Assembly (NCBI GenBank): GCA_041660385.1 | Contig: JBAZWJ010000022.1 | Coordinates: 1 to 64,000 of the forward strand | DNA: 64,000 nt | Direction: 5' to 3' | DNA from: DYJE01 sp041660385 | Lineage (GTDB): Bacteria; Desulfobacterota; Desulfobacteria; Desulfobacterales; Desulfolunaceae | Part shown: positions 25,000 through 33,209 of the stretch, piece by piece | Position numbering within the stretch: position 1 is the first letter of the stretch | Layout: every line of letters begins with the position of its first letter | The notes under the pieces: generated by a model | Database searches by the model: none | What the model saw: the letters and a program-made list of their open reading frames with translations, nothing else | What the model was told of the DNA's origin: nothing | Made by a program: the position numbers and the translations under genes

Positions 25000-27012
25000 T
25001 TATGGGCTGACAGGAAGACGGATGGTGATCTCAGCCCCACCGCCAGTCCTGTTACAGGCTTCGATTTTTCCATTATATTCTTTGATGATGCCTTTGCAGA
25101 TGGCAAGTCCTATACCCATTCCCTGGTCTTTTCTCTGGGTGACGAACAGATCGAAAACTGTAGGAAGGATTGCTTCATCGATACCAGGGCCTGTGTCCGA
25201 CACGGTGATAGCGATATATCCTTTTTCATAGCGGGTCATGATATGGATGGTTCCAGCCACAGGAAGGCGTTCGTCACGTGACAGCCCATTAATGTCGATA
25301 TCCGATCTTTCAGATATGGCATCAATGGCGTTGTTGATAAGGTTTAAGAAAATCTGGCAGATATGCTGGAAAGCCACGGTGATGGCGGGGAGATCCTGTT
25401 CGAGATCAAGAGTCACTTTGATCAGGTTTTTTGACAGATTCACTCTGACCAGGTTCACGGTGGTTTCGATGATTTCGTTGATGCTTGCCGGCATTTTAAT
25501 CGCTGTGTAAGGACGGTTCAGATCCTGGAATGATTTGATCCTGTTTTTTACTGTAGAGAATACCTGCTTCATGACGTCCAGATCTTCCCGAAGCTCCTTG
25601 TCACTCGAATATTTGGATTCAAGCGTCTGGAGAAGCATGATTACGGACTGAAGGGGCGAGTTGATCTCATGGGCAATGGAAGCGGCGAGCTGGCCGGTTG
25701 CAGCCAGTCTTTCCGAACGGATCAACTGGTTTTCCAATCGTGATTTCTCATTTTCATGATTGTTCAGGCTGTTCTTCATCCTGTTAAACGTGTCTGACAT
25801 CACCTGGATCTCTTTGTAAATGGAACCGGTGTCATAGTGGGTCAGCATATCGAAATTTTCAACCGCTCTTGCTTCTTTTTCAAGATTAGAAATGGGTTTG
25901 ATGATGGAACGCGAAAAAATCAGTGCGAGGAACGTGGCAAGAACAGATATCCCGAATGTGATGAGGATGTTCAGCAGTCTGTTAGCTTTGAGGCTTCCGA
26001 GGTAATCGTCTTCAGGGATGAATACGCCGATGATCCAGGGCCAGTGAGTGTCGTTGAACGGACTGAACATCGCGTGGTATGTTTTCCCATCATGATCAAA
26101 TTTTGTGAATCGGGGTTTATCAAGAACAAGCCTGTTATCTGTATTTCTGCTCCAGAGCAGTGACAAAAACGCCTTTCTGGTCAGCGTATCAGTGATTTGA
26201 TATATTTTTACCAGATTCGGGCCAGGATCAGGCCCTTGTTTTTTTATTTTTTCCACATCAGGGAAAGCCACCACATCTTCATTGTTGTTGAACATGAATG
26301 CCCGGCCGTTCTTACCGATTTTGAGCTTACCGATGAACGTAGAAAGCTGTTCAATATCAATATCAACCCCTACGATGCCTTTAATAGTGTCGTCCTCCGT
26401 TTTTGCCGGTCCGGCAATGGTGATGCCCGGTTTTTTTGACGTAAAGAAAATATACGGGTCAGTCCAGACGATGCTGTTCTCTTTAAAAGATTTCTGATAC
26501 CAGGGTCTTGTCCTTGGGTCGAAGGTATCCGTCGGGTCGGTTTCTGTCTCGATTTCTTTGAGATTTTTGTCCCTCCAGATAAGCCGTGTTTCCCGTATAC
26601 CATTTTTGATCAGGATGATTTTTGTTCGAAAGCCGCCTTGTGACCTTTCGTTGTTGCGGCAGACATAAAAAAACTCCCCATCTGGCTTCCCGTAATATAT
26701 TCCTGCAAAATGGGGGTAAATGGAAAGCTGATCATAGAAATAGCTTTCAAGGAGGGAAAGTTGGGACATCTCATCGCTGACCACATTGTTTGAGATTAAT
26801 AACTTGGTGAGATGCGCAGCACCTTGGGCCAGTGCCAGATGGTTTTTTGACTGTTCCGTTGTCAGATCCGTTATGTTTTCCATGATGCTTTTGGCGTGAT
26901 TCAGGAGCACCCGTTCAGACGAGATGAACGACGAACTTGTTATGATAAGCTGTGTGCCCCAGATAAGGCCAAGAAAACCGGCGATCAAAGCCCAGCGGAT
27001 GGAAACGGTCAT
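25000..27012 (-). CDS. Membrane sensor histidine kinase, Cache-HAMP type
   Basis: A 670-residue kinase. A first membrane helix (residues 6-25) and a second near 345-365 enclose a periplasmic dCache domain (FDPRTRPWYQKS, VGVDIDIEQLS) that binds small ligands such as amino or organic acids. HAMP, then HisKA with IAHEINSPLQSV near 440 (phospho-His) and HATPase with NLINNAIDAI, DTGPGID and GMGIGLAICKGI follow. The ATG at 27012 has GGAG upstream; the one eight codons earlier has none. It is cotranscribed with the response regulator at 24378. Confidence 0.92.
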   Translation of the reverse strand: MTVSIRWALIAGFLGLIWGTQLIITSSSFISSERVLLNHAKSIMENITDLTTEQSKNHLALAQGAAHLTKLLISNNVVSDEMSQLSLLESYFYDQLSIYPHFAGIYYGKPDGEFFYVCRNNERSQGGFRTKIILIKNGIRETRLIWRDKNLKEIETETDPTDTFDPRTRPWYQKSFKENSIVWTDPYIFFTSKKPGITIAGPAKTEDDTIKGIVGVDIDIEQLSTFIGKLKIGKNGRAFMFNNNEDVVAFPDVEKIKKQGPDPGPNLVKIYQITDTLTRKAFLSLLWSRNTDNRLVLDKPRFTKFDHDGKTYHAMFSPFNDTHWPWIIGVFIPEDDYLGSLKANRLLNILITFGISVLATFLALIFSRSIIKPISNLEKEARAVENFDMLTHYDTGSIYKEIQVMSDTFNRMKNSLNNHENEKSRLENQLIRSERLAATGQLAASIAHEINSPLQSVIMLLQTLESKYSSDKELREDLDVMKQVFSTVKNRIKSFQDLNRPYTAIKMPASINEIIETTVNLVRVNLSKNLIKVTLDLEQDLPAITVAFQHICQIFLNLINNAIDAISERSDIDINGLSRDERLPVAGTIHIMTRYEKGYIAITVSDTGPGIDEAILPTVFDLFVTQRKDQGMGIGLAICKGIIKEYNGKIEACNRTGGGAEITIRLPVSP

Positions 27013-27326
27013 CGGAATTATTTCTCCAGAGGTCATCGGAATAGTACTTTAAAAAACAGGTTGTTAGTACAAACATTCAAGGTGTTTGTCAAGGTTCATG
27101 CTATGACTTTCCTTCATAATATCCTTGTTTGACGCGATTTTTTGTTCAAGGAAAATTATTTGGAGTAACTTAATCTTTGATTGGACAATGAACCCTGTGC
27201 ATTACACAATTTCCGGTCTTGTTGATATGGAGTTGATGAATGAAAGATAATGATAATTTCTCTGTACATGAGATTCTAATTTTAGTAAGTTCCCCGATTC
27301 AAACCGTATGAAGGGGTAAAATAAGG

Positions 27327-27563
27327 ATGTTAAAAGGAAATACAAAAGTTTGTTCAAGGTGTGGGGAGGACAAACCCATAATCGAATTCTACACCCAGAA
27401 AGGGGGTAGATCAGGTTTACGGGCTGCCTGCAAGAAATGTTTTATCAGAGCAAATTCGGAATACCGTTCTAAAAGGAAGAATGGCGTCCGCTATGGTTCT
27501 AAAGATTATTTTCTCGAATTGAAGCGTAGAAAAGAAGAATCGGCAAGACAAAATGCCTTGTAG
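27327..27563 (+). CDS. Small zinc-ribbon protein
   Basis: A 78-residue basic protein with CSRCGEDKPIIEFY at residue 9 and CKKC near 35, a treble-clef-like zinc knuckle often found at the front of HNH endonucleases of phages. Here no HNH follows: the rest is Lys/Arg-rich (about residues 45-78). It may be a phage-derived remnant or a small nucleic-acid-binding protein. The ATG has AAGGAT upstream. It stands alone, with a REP-like palindrome downstream. Confidence 0.6.
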   Translation: MLKGNTKVCSRCGEDKPIIEFYTQKGGRSGLRAACKKCFIRANSEYRSKRKNGVRYGSKDYFLELKRRKEESARQNAL

Positions 27564-27608
27564 TTTTTTTTGTTTCTAATTTTCGGGTAGCGCTTTTTCT
27601 GACGTGTT

Positions 27609-27631
27609 GGGGCGGGTAATAAACCCGCCCC
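27609..27631. repeat. REP-like palindrome copy 3
   Basis: GGGGCGGGT-AATAA-ACCCGCCCC, a perfect 9-bp stem between the converging zinc-ribbon and phoH genes. Confidence 0.8.
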
Positions 27632-27677
27632 TTGTTATTGAACAGGTAATCGTATTGAAAACGTTGTTATCAAAACA

Positions 27678-29006
27678 TCAGAGAAGTTCCACACCTATTT
27701 TGGCGAGTTCAGATCGAACGGATGTTTTGAATTTGATGGCAGCCACGATGTCTTGGCCCTGGAGCCTGCTGGAAGCATAGGCCAGGCCGCTTGAAATCTT
27801 ATCGAGACGCCGTCTTCTGTCAATCTGATCCAGATCTCCCGTAAAGATGATTTTCGAATCCTCACCAGCCCTTGTGATGATGGTCTTGACTTGATGGGGT
27901 GTGAGGTTCTGTGCCTCGTCGATTATAAGAAGGCATTTCCAGAAGGTGGTTCCCCTGATGTAATCCAGAGGCTCAATTTCGATTTTCTTCTCAAGAACCA
28001 GCTTGTCGATTATGTCTTTATTCTTCGGATCCATTTCTTTTATAATAGACAGATTCTGCCAAATGGGTCTGAGCCATGGCCCCATTTTTTCATGGATGTC
28101 ACCGGGAAGGAATCCCATGTTGTCCCTGTCTTCCAGATGGACCATGGGGCGACTTACCAGAATCTGACGGTACTGGCTTTTCATGGCGAGGGCCGCAGCC
28201 AGGGCAAGAAGGGTTTTGCCGGTTCCGGCTCCACCTTCAAGGAATATCAGGCTGATCTTGGGGTTGGTTAGAAGATAGAGCGCAATGTACTGGGGCCAGT
28301 TCACAAGCGGATTATCCGTATCAGGACCGGAATAGGGCCTGATGCCGAATGCCTGAATATTTTTATTGATGATCTGGAAATAACCATTGTGGCGAACTGC
28401 GGCGAAATGCTCGCCTTCTGCTGTTCGTTCGTCAGGGCGTTTCATATCTCCTGACCATTCGCTGATACATACCACACCGCTGTTCAGTGGAATATCTCCG
28501 TGTTTCTTTTTGATGTATTCAAAGGTGAAATTTTCTGTGTCGATGGCGTCTGCCGGGACTTTGATTCTGGGAAGAATATCATCTGAATTTTTTTCCGCCT
28601 GGTTTCTGTAGTAATCTTCAGCTTCGAACCCAAGCTCCCTTGCCTTGATTCTCATCATGCTGTCTTTTGAAACAATAGATATTTTTTGATAAGATTCCAT
28701 CAGGCTGTTTGCTGTGGAAAGGATGTGGTGATCACTGATTTTGGGATCGAGAAACGAAATTTTATCCCAGGTCATTTTTTTCGCAATCATCAGGTTGGGA
28801 TGGTTTCCCTGACGGAGTTCCTCAATGTTCCGGATGGCTTCCCGGGCATCGTAACCGATATCCGGCCGTCCTTTCAGACCATCCAGTTCTTCCAGTACTT
28901 TCCAGGGAATACAGGCTGTTACTCCTTTTTGCATCAGGTAAGTCAGGCAGGACGGATCATGAACAAGTGTACTTGTATCCACAACTTTGATGCTTTTGAT
29001 TTTCAT
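27678..29006 (-). CDS. PIN-PhoH fusion ATPase (PhoH2/YlaK-like)
   Basis: A 442-residue protein of two parts. Residues about 5-145 are a PIN-type RNase domain (VVDTSTLVHDP with the first acidic residue, EELDGLKG). Residues about 230-440 are a PhoH ATPase: LEGGAGTGKTLLALA is Walker A, LLIIDEAQNLTPHQ is Walker B and TGDLDQID the sensor. Such PIN-PhoH proteins have been described as RNA helicase/RNases and sometimes pair with a short antitoxin; no candidate antitoxin gene precedes it here. Cytoplasmic. Confidence 0.92.
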   Translation of the reverse strand: MKIKSIKVVDTSTLVHDPSCLTYLMQKGVTACIPWKVLEELDGLKGRPDIGYDAREAIRNIEELRQGNHPNLMIAKKMTWDKISFLDPKISDHHILSTANSLMESYQKISIVSKDSMMRIKARELGFEAEDYYRNQAEKNSDDILPRIKVPADAIDTENFTFEYIKKKHGDIPLNSGVVCISEWSGDMKRPDERTAEGEHFAAVRHNGYFQIINKNIQAFGIRPYSGPDTDNPLVNWPQYIALYLLTNPKISLIFLEGGAGTGKTLLALAAALAMKSQYRQILVSRPMVHLEDRDNMGFLPGDIHEKMGPWLRPIWQNLSIIKEMDPKNKDIIDKLVLEKKIEIEPLDYIRGTTFWKCLLIIDEAQNLTPHQVKTIITRAGEDSKIIFTGDLDQIDRRRRLDKISSGLAYASSRLQGQDIVAAIKFKTSVRSELAKIGVELL

Positions 29007-29116
29007 AAAGCTCCTTGTGTGATGTTAATGTGGTAGGATGACTTTATTCTATACCAAACGACTGGGAATGCATAGTCCTATTCCCAAGTTGTGTACTTCA
29101 TTTATCTTATCAAGAT

Positions 29117-29138
29117 GGGCAGACACAAGGTCCTGCCC
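29117..29138. repeat. REP-like palindrome variant (GGGCAG type) copy 4a
   Basis: GGGCAG and CTGCCC arms, 10 bases apart, directly followed by CCTACAAAAACATG. The same unit recurs 40 bases on, so the two form a tandem pair of REP-like elements in the gap between phoH and the Fe-S gene. Confidence 0.6.
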
Positions 29139-29159
29139 CTACAAAAACATGTGACCAAA

Positions 29160-29183
29160 GGGGCAGGCACAAGGGCCTGCCCC
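29160..29183. repeat. REP-like palindrome variant copy 4b
   Basis: GGGGCAGGC and GCCTGCCCC, a perfect 9-bp stem followed by TAAAAAAC. It is the better preserved half of the tandem pair and lies 37 bases beyond the stop of the Fe-S gene, where it can serve as terminator on either strand. Confidence 0.7.
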
Positions 29184-29219
29184 TAAAAAACATGCAACAT
29201 TGATGGAAAAATGGAATTA

Positions 29220-30320
29220 TTATTCGTATGCGCTGAAATCCACACCGCGCATACCGCCGCGCAATTTAAACCATTCGGTTTCACCTGCGGGAGGTTTGAC
29301 GATGTCTTCGGGGTTTTTCCTGACAAGGCTGATGGCATCTGCCGGACAGGTTGAAATGCATATGCCGCAACCGATGCATTTTTTGTCGAGCACACTGTAA
29401 ACCCCGTCCGTTTCTTCGATGGCGTTGATCTGGCAGCGTTCATCTTTGCATACGCCGCAACTGGCACAGGCTTCGGTATCGATTTTTGCGTAATAGTGGG
29501 CGTTCACGGCGTTGTTGATGCCCAGTTCGTTGATGGATCGCAAGACACCGCAGCAGCAGCCACAGCAATTGCAGATGTAAATATGTCCATGCTCGAAATT
29601 GCTTGTGAGATGAACAAGACCGGCTTCCTCTGATTTTCGCAGCACTTCGTAAGCTTCTTCTTTGGTAATGGGACGGGCACCCATGGGGTGATTGTCGAAA
29701 ATACCGGGAACCGGGGCGATGGCAAGACAGACCTCCATGGGTTTGTCGCAACGCTGGTCCAGCAGTTCTTTTTCTTTTTTGCATATGCAGTCGTTTACGG
29801 CAAACGCTTGGCCTTTTTCGATGAGGCCTGAAATCCGTTCGTAGGGCATGGCGATCTGGAGGTTTTCGGTGGAGATTTCTTCTTCCACAGGAACCACCTG
29901 CATGAGCTGAGGCATATTGCCGAAAAACTGGGGGCCGTAAGAAATGCCGTATTCTTCATTGAGTTCGGCGAATTCCCGGGTCATGTGTTTCAGTTGGAAT
30001 TCGTAAATTCCGAACACCCAGGGCAACATCTTGAACATTTTCACGGTTCCGAAATCAACACCGAAAATCTGGCCTTTGTGCCACATGGTAGTGAGCTTTT
30101 CGTCAAGACCTTCAAGAGGGCGACCTGTTCGGCTGGCGACCTGGTCCGGTGTTTCAAAGGTGAGTCTCAAGTCACAGAAAAGTTCAGCATCTTCCGGAGA
30201 AAAAATCATTTTGAGAATTTTAATTTCAACCCCGCTTTCCGTTTCGGGAAAACCGTTGGGTAGGGTGTCCAGAACTTTCGCCAGTTTTTTGTAGATCGTA
30301 TCCGTGTTGATGTCCGACAT
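29220..30320 (-). CDS. Multi-cluster 4Fe-4S ferredoxin-domain protein
   Basis: A 366-residue cytoplasmic iron-sulfur protein of a type frequent in sulfate reducers. The first 150 residues (TYPE: winged-helix-like TFETPDQVASRTGRP) carry no Cys cluster; then CICKKEKELLDQRC with a further Cys (about 178-200), a dense CNCCGCCC group near 250, and two 4Fe-4S motifs, CASCGVCKDERC near 285 and CIGCGICISTCP near 316. The first has CX2CX2CX4C spacing. It probably passes electrons in an anaerobic oxidoreductase system; no partner is identified. The TetR gene upstream reads in the same direction. Confidence 0.8.
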   Translation of the reverse strand: MSDINTDTIYKKLAKVLDTLPNGFPETESGVEIKILKMIFSPEDAELFCDLRLTFETPDQVASRTGRPLEGLDEKLTTMWHKGQIFGVDFGTVKMFKMLPWVFGIYEFQLKHMTREFAELNEEYGISYGPQFFGNMPQLMQVVPVEEEISTENLQIAMPYERISGLIEKGQAFAVNDCICKKEKELLDQRCDKPMEVCLAIAPVPGIFDNHPMGARPITKEEAYEVLRKSEEAGLVHLTSNFEHGHIYICNCCGCCCGVLRSINELGINNAVNAHYYAKIDTEACASCGVCKDERCQINAIEETDGVYSVLDKKCIGCGICISTCPADAISLVRKNPEDIVKPPAGETEWFKLRGGMRGVDFSAYE

Positions 30321-30376
30321 GTTTGCCCCTTTGTTTTAGTGTTGTCTTTTCCTTTGATCATCGTTTGAATGAGCAG

Positions 30377-30395
30377 GGCGGATTCCAAACCCGCC
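30377..30395. repeat. REP-like palindrome copy 5 (one mismatch)
   Basis: GGCGGATT-CCA-AACCCGCC; one pair of the 8-bp stem is broken. It lies between the Fe-S gene start and the TetR gene stop. Confidence 0.65.
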
Positions 30396-30425
30396 TTAAA
30401 GTGATCCAAACCATAATCAGATTTT

Positions 30426-31055
30426 TCATTCATGACGAAGCCCGAAATACAAGGCATTGGTGATTACATATTTCAACCGTTCCGATGGGTCTTTGATGAA
30501 CCCGTCGATGACGAGCATGGCGTATCCGTGAACGATGGACCAGGCGGCCATGGCCAGTTCGAATGTATCCAAAGGCCGAACCAGTTTTGCTTCCTGACAC
30601 TCGGCTATGGAAGTATAGAGGATCATGAATGCTTCATTGGAGCGTTTGTCAAGATCCTCGGAAATGTTGTGTTCGCCTGAGGCGAACATCACCCGGTAAT
30701 GGGAAGGAAAGGCCGCTGCAAAATCGATATAGGCCAGCCCGCTTTCGTGAAACCGCGAAAGCGGTGCATCTTTGAATCGTTCGAAACGCTTCAAGGTGTC
30801 CTGGATCACCATGTCGAAACCTTCGATGGCCACAGCGCAGAGAAGATCTTCCTTGTCTTTAAAATGTCTGTAGGGAGCGGCATGACTGACCCCCGCTTTT
30901 TTTGCAACCTCACGAATGGAGAGGGATTTCACCCCATGTTCCGCGATCATATCAAGCGCCGCGTCAATGAGCGCCCGGCGAAGATTTCCGTGATGGTAAG
31001 GTGTTGATTCTTTTTTCAAACAGGTGGTTCCTGTATCCTTTTGACGTTTATTCAT
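30426..31055 (-). CDS. TetR/AcrR-family regulator (WHG-type C-terminus)
   Basis: A 209-residue repressor-type protein. YHHGNLRRALIDAALDMIAEHG (about residues 20-40) and SIREVAKKAGVSHAAPYRHFKDKEDLL (46-72) form the TetR helix-turn-helix; the C-terminal ligand domain resembles the WHG group. It is 105 bases upstream of the Fe-S gene in the same direction and may regulate it. Ligand unknown. Confidence 0.88.
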   Translation of the reverse strand: MNKRQKDTGTTCLKKESTPYHHGNLRRALIDAALDMIAEHGVKSLSIREVAKKAGVSHAAPYRHFKDKEDLLCAVAIEGFDMVIQDTLKRFERFKDAPLSRFHESGLAYIDFAAAFPSHYRVMFASGEHNISEDLDKRSNEAFMILYTSIAECQEAKLVRPLDTFELAMAAWSIVHGYAMLVIDGFIKDPSERLKYVITNALYFGLRHE

Positions 31056-31254
31056 GACTTGAATGTTGTCGATGTCTACATGGATAATCCATTATGATTA
31101 CAATGTCAAATGGAATGTTTACGGTGGCAACATAATAAATAATGTCAGAATTTTTGAATAGGGATTATTCAGATGGTTGTTATTAGTGCGTAAAAATTAT
31201 GGCCAGTGCATATATATGATTCTATTAATGTATGCATAATTAGGAGGAATTTAT

Positions 31255-31323
31255 ATGCGAACAACACTTAATTTGAAAAATGGATTAAAAATGTTAATCC
31301 AATCAACAGCAACCTCCGCCTGA
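31255..31323 (+). CDS. Possible 22-residue small ORF opposite hgcB 3' end
   Basis: ATG at 31255 is preceded by TAGGAGGAATTTAT, a consensus ribosome-binding site at good spacing, and an AT-rich stretch with TATGCATAAT upstream could supply a -10 element. The frame closes after 22 codons and overlaps the last bases of hgcB on the other strand and its terminator hairpin. No homology is recognisable, so it may be chance. Confidence 0.25.
   Translation: MRTTLNLKNGLKMLIQSTATSA
31276..31300 (-). terminator. Intrinsic terminator of the hgc operon
   Basis: On the minus strand GGATTAA and TTAATCC pair over a 5-base loop and are followed by ATTTTT, three bases after the hgcB stop codon. The stem is AT-rich and short, so termination may be partial. 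Confidence 0.6.
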
Positions 31324-31596
31324 TCCGCAGGCCGCTTTTTCAGTTCCTTTGATCCATGTCTGGATGATGTAAGCAGCGCAACCCACACCGGGAGAAACGC
31401 TGATGGCCTCTGTGGGGCAATTCATAGTGCAGGCTCCGCATTCCATGCAGGCGTTCAGGTCAATGATTTCGGCGCGTTTATTTTCCAGAGCAAATACCTG
31501 ATGGGGGCAGACATTTTCGCAGGCTCCGCATCCCACACATTTTTCTTTATCAAGTTTAAGGGTACTGACGTTTTCGAGATATCTGAAATCTTTCAT
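31303..31596 (-). CDS. hgcB: HgcB, 4Fe-4S ferredoxin of mercury methylation
   Basis: HgcB is required, with HgcA, for converting Hg(II) to methylmercury and is thought to reduce the HgcA corrinoid and hand over mercury. This 97-residue protein has two clusters, CVGCGACENVC at residues 20-30 and CMECGACTMNC at 50-60; the CMECGAC form is typical of HgcB. It also has the lone conserved Cys at 73 and a terminal CC pair (96-97) plus Cys90, features that separate HgcB from ordinary 2[4Fe-4S] ferredoxins. A direct repeat GGAGTATAAA precedes the ATG and supplies the ribosome site. It starts 34 bases after hgcA. Confidence 0.93.
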   Translation of the reverse strand: MKDFRYLENVSTLKLDKEKCVGCGACENVCPHQVFALENKRAEIIDLNACMECGACTMNCPTEAISVSPGVGCAAYIIQTWIKGTEKAACGSGGGCC

Positions 31597-31630
31597 TTTT
31601 ATACTCCTTTATACTCCGTAATATTTGTTT

Positions 31631-32839
31631 TCAAAAAGCCGATACAATCCAGAATACAAAACCCATGATCGCTCCGGCGATCTGAAAGGGCATGGAACGT
31701 TTCATTTCCTTTTCCACACCTGACGGTGATGTGAACGGCGTGGCTCCTGTGAAATTCATGGCAAGCCAGGAACTGACGGCTGTGGCCATGAAAATAAGTC
31801 CAACAACTCCCGATACGCCTGAGTGATATGCAAACCCTAAGGCTGTGGGAAGGGAAAGGACAAAACCAGCCACTGTGCCTTTGATGGAAAACAGGGTTCC
31901 CGGCAATCTGGGGAGTAAAACCGGTGTGAGGACGGCACCTGCGATTATGCCGGAAATCAGAACCATGGCGGCGGCGAGTCCCCTGTGTGCAAGGGCCGTA
32001 AATGAGAAAAAACCGGGGCCGAAACCTGAAAGGATGGCAATGGTAAGTGTAATCCAGATTGCCGGTTTAAGCGCAATGGAAACTTCAACAGGCACAAGCA
32101 CAAGACGCTCGGTGAGGTTGAATGTGAGACGCCTCATGGCTGGTTCTGCTTTTAATCCATTCGCTATGAATTGAGGGATATCCATTGCATTGATCGGTCC
32201 CCAGGTCACAGTAAAACCCGATTGCTTTTTAACCTGAATAGCTGAAACACCGACAGCCCCGAGCTGTGGGAGGATGATGTTTCTGTGATTCACCACTTTG
32301 GAAAGACCGGTGATTCTGATCCGATTCACCAGTTCTTCTGTTCCGAATGTTTTTTTTCCTGCAGCACACCATACGTTGATTCCCCGGGTGTCAAGGACGA
32401 GGATGAACGCATCAATACCTTTGAGTTCTTTTCTCACATGGTCGAAGGTCAGCTTGTAGTTGGCTGTTACGAGCACTGCTGAGTTTTTGTCTGGGTTTCC
32501 AGCAGCATAGAGTCCTGGGGCAATCGTGTAGTCGTTTCGTCCGATATTCGAGCGTACAAGTAGGGTTGAGAGATAATCCCTGATGCTTAACTTTGTTTTG
32601 ACGCGCGGTATGAACCCGGCAGGTGTTGATATGAAATTTTCCACAAACGGACAGATCGTGTACCCCGGTCTTTCATGGGGGCTTGCGGCTGGTCCAGCCG
32701 GAGGTCCGCAGCAGGGAATGTCATTTTCTACTTGAGAGGGTGAAGACAGGATGAATGGCGTGATGGTTGTCAGGCCCTGAGATTTGGTATGCTTTTCGGT
32801 GTTGCACAAACAAGGCGAATCAGCTGAAATGATGTCCAT
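31631..32839 (-). CDS. hgcA: HgcA, corrinoid-binding methyltransferase of mercury methylation
   Basis: HgcA carries a methyl group on a cobalamin cofactor and gives it to Hg(II). In this 402-residue protein the cap helix NVWCAAGK lies at residues 155-162, with Cys158 the predicted cobalt ligand that defines the family. The corrinoid domain covers about 75-240; five transmembrane helices fill about 245-402 (e.g. GLAAAMVLISGIIAGAVL, AGAIMGFVFWIVSAF), with NFTGATPFTSPSGV before the last one, as in HgcA and the related CdhD. The first 60 residues have Cys pairs (CLC, CCGPP). It starts 11 bases after the ArsR-like gene behind AAAGGA. Confidence 0.96.
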   Translation of the reverse strand: MDIISADSPCLCNTEKHTKSQGLTTITPFILSSPSQVENDIPCCGPPAGPAASPHERPGYTICPFVENFISTPAGFIPRVKTKLSIRDYLSTLLVRSNIGRNDYTIAPGLYAAGNPDKNSAVLVTANYKLTFDHVRKELKGIDAFILVLDTRGINVWCAAGKKTFGTEELVNRIRITGLSKVVNHRNIILPQLGAVGVSAIQVKKQSGFTVTWGPINAMDIPQFIANGLKAEPAMRRLTFNLTERLVLVPVEVSIALKPAIWITLTIAILSGFGPGFFSFTALAHRGLAAAMVLISGIIAGAVLTPVLLPRLPGTLFSIKGTVAGFVLSLPTALGFAYHSGVSGVVGLIFMATAVSSWLAMNFTGATPFTSPSGVEKEMKRSMPFQIAGAIMGFVFWIVSAF

Positions 32840-32850
32840 GATATAATCCT

Positions 32851-33156
32851 TTAAAGAAGGGCCACAGCCCGTTTGAAAGTTTCAAACATATCCCGGTTTA
32901 GGCAGTAGCATGTTTTCGGACCTTCCACTTCGCCTTTGATTAAGCCAGCTTCACGAAGTGATTTCAGATGCTGGCTCACCGTGGACTGTGACAAGGGAAA
33001 GATGCTGACAATTTCTCCACAGATACACTGGTCAATGGCTTTCAGATGTTCAATGATTTTGATCCGGGTCGGGTGTGAAAGAGCTTTGAACAGTTTTGCC
33101 AGATCATCGGATGTAATAGGGGGAATGGGTTTTGTATTCAAAATGTGCTTCTCCAT
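32851..33156 (-). CDS. ArsR-like repressor of the hgc operon
   Basis: A 101-residue winged-helix regulator. LFKALSHPTRIKIIEHL and LSQSTVSQHLKSLREAGLI are the ArsR/SmtB core. CIC at residues 44-46 sits where ArsR has its arsenite-binding CVC on helix 3, and CYC at 83-85 is a second pair. It is the first gene of the hgcA-hgcB operon and is preceded by a perfect inverted repeat, so it is probably an autorepressor released by a metal or metalloid. ArsR-type regulators in front of hgcAB are known from other methylators. The ATG lacks a ribosome site; a TTG five codons in has GGAG nine bases upstream and may be the true start. Confidence 0.9.
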   Translation of the reverse strand: MEKHILNTKPIPPITSDDLAKLFKALSHPTRIKIIEHLKAIDQCICGEIVSIFPLSQSTVSQHLKSLREAGLIKGEVEGPKTCYCLNRDMFETFKRAVALL

Positions 33157-33158
33157 TG

Positions 33159-33189
33159 TTTAATCGTTAATCTACGATAAACGATTAAA
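33159..33189. promoter_or_regulatory. Operator-like inverted repeat before arsR-hgcA-hgcB
   Basis: TTTAATCGTT (33159-33168) and AACGATTAAA (33180-33189) are perfect 10-bp arms with an 11-base spacer, two bases before the annotated ArsR start codon. Size, symmetry and place match an ArsR-family operator. It overlaps where the ribosome site or the transcript start must be, so binding would block expression. Confidence 0.7.
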
Positions 33190-33209
33190 ATGGGGAATAC
33201 AAGAATAAA

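Noticed and set aside
27678..29006. PhoAT-type toxin-antitoxin operon
   Set aside because: The PIN-PhoH protein is clear, but no short antitoxin gene overlaps its 5' end.
31631..32839. CdhD/AcsC acetyl-CoA synthase corrinoid subunit
   Set aside because: The NVWCAAGK motif, the five membrane helices and the HgcB partner point to HgcA; no acs/cdh genes are near.
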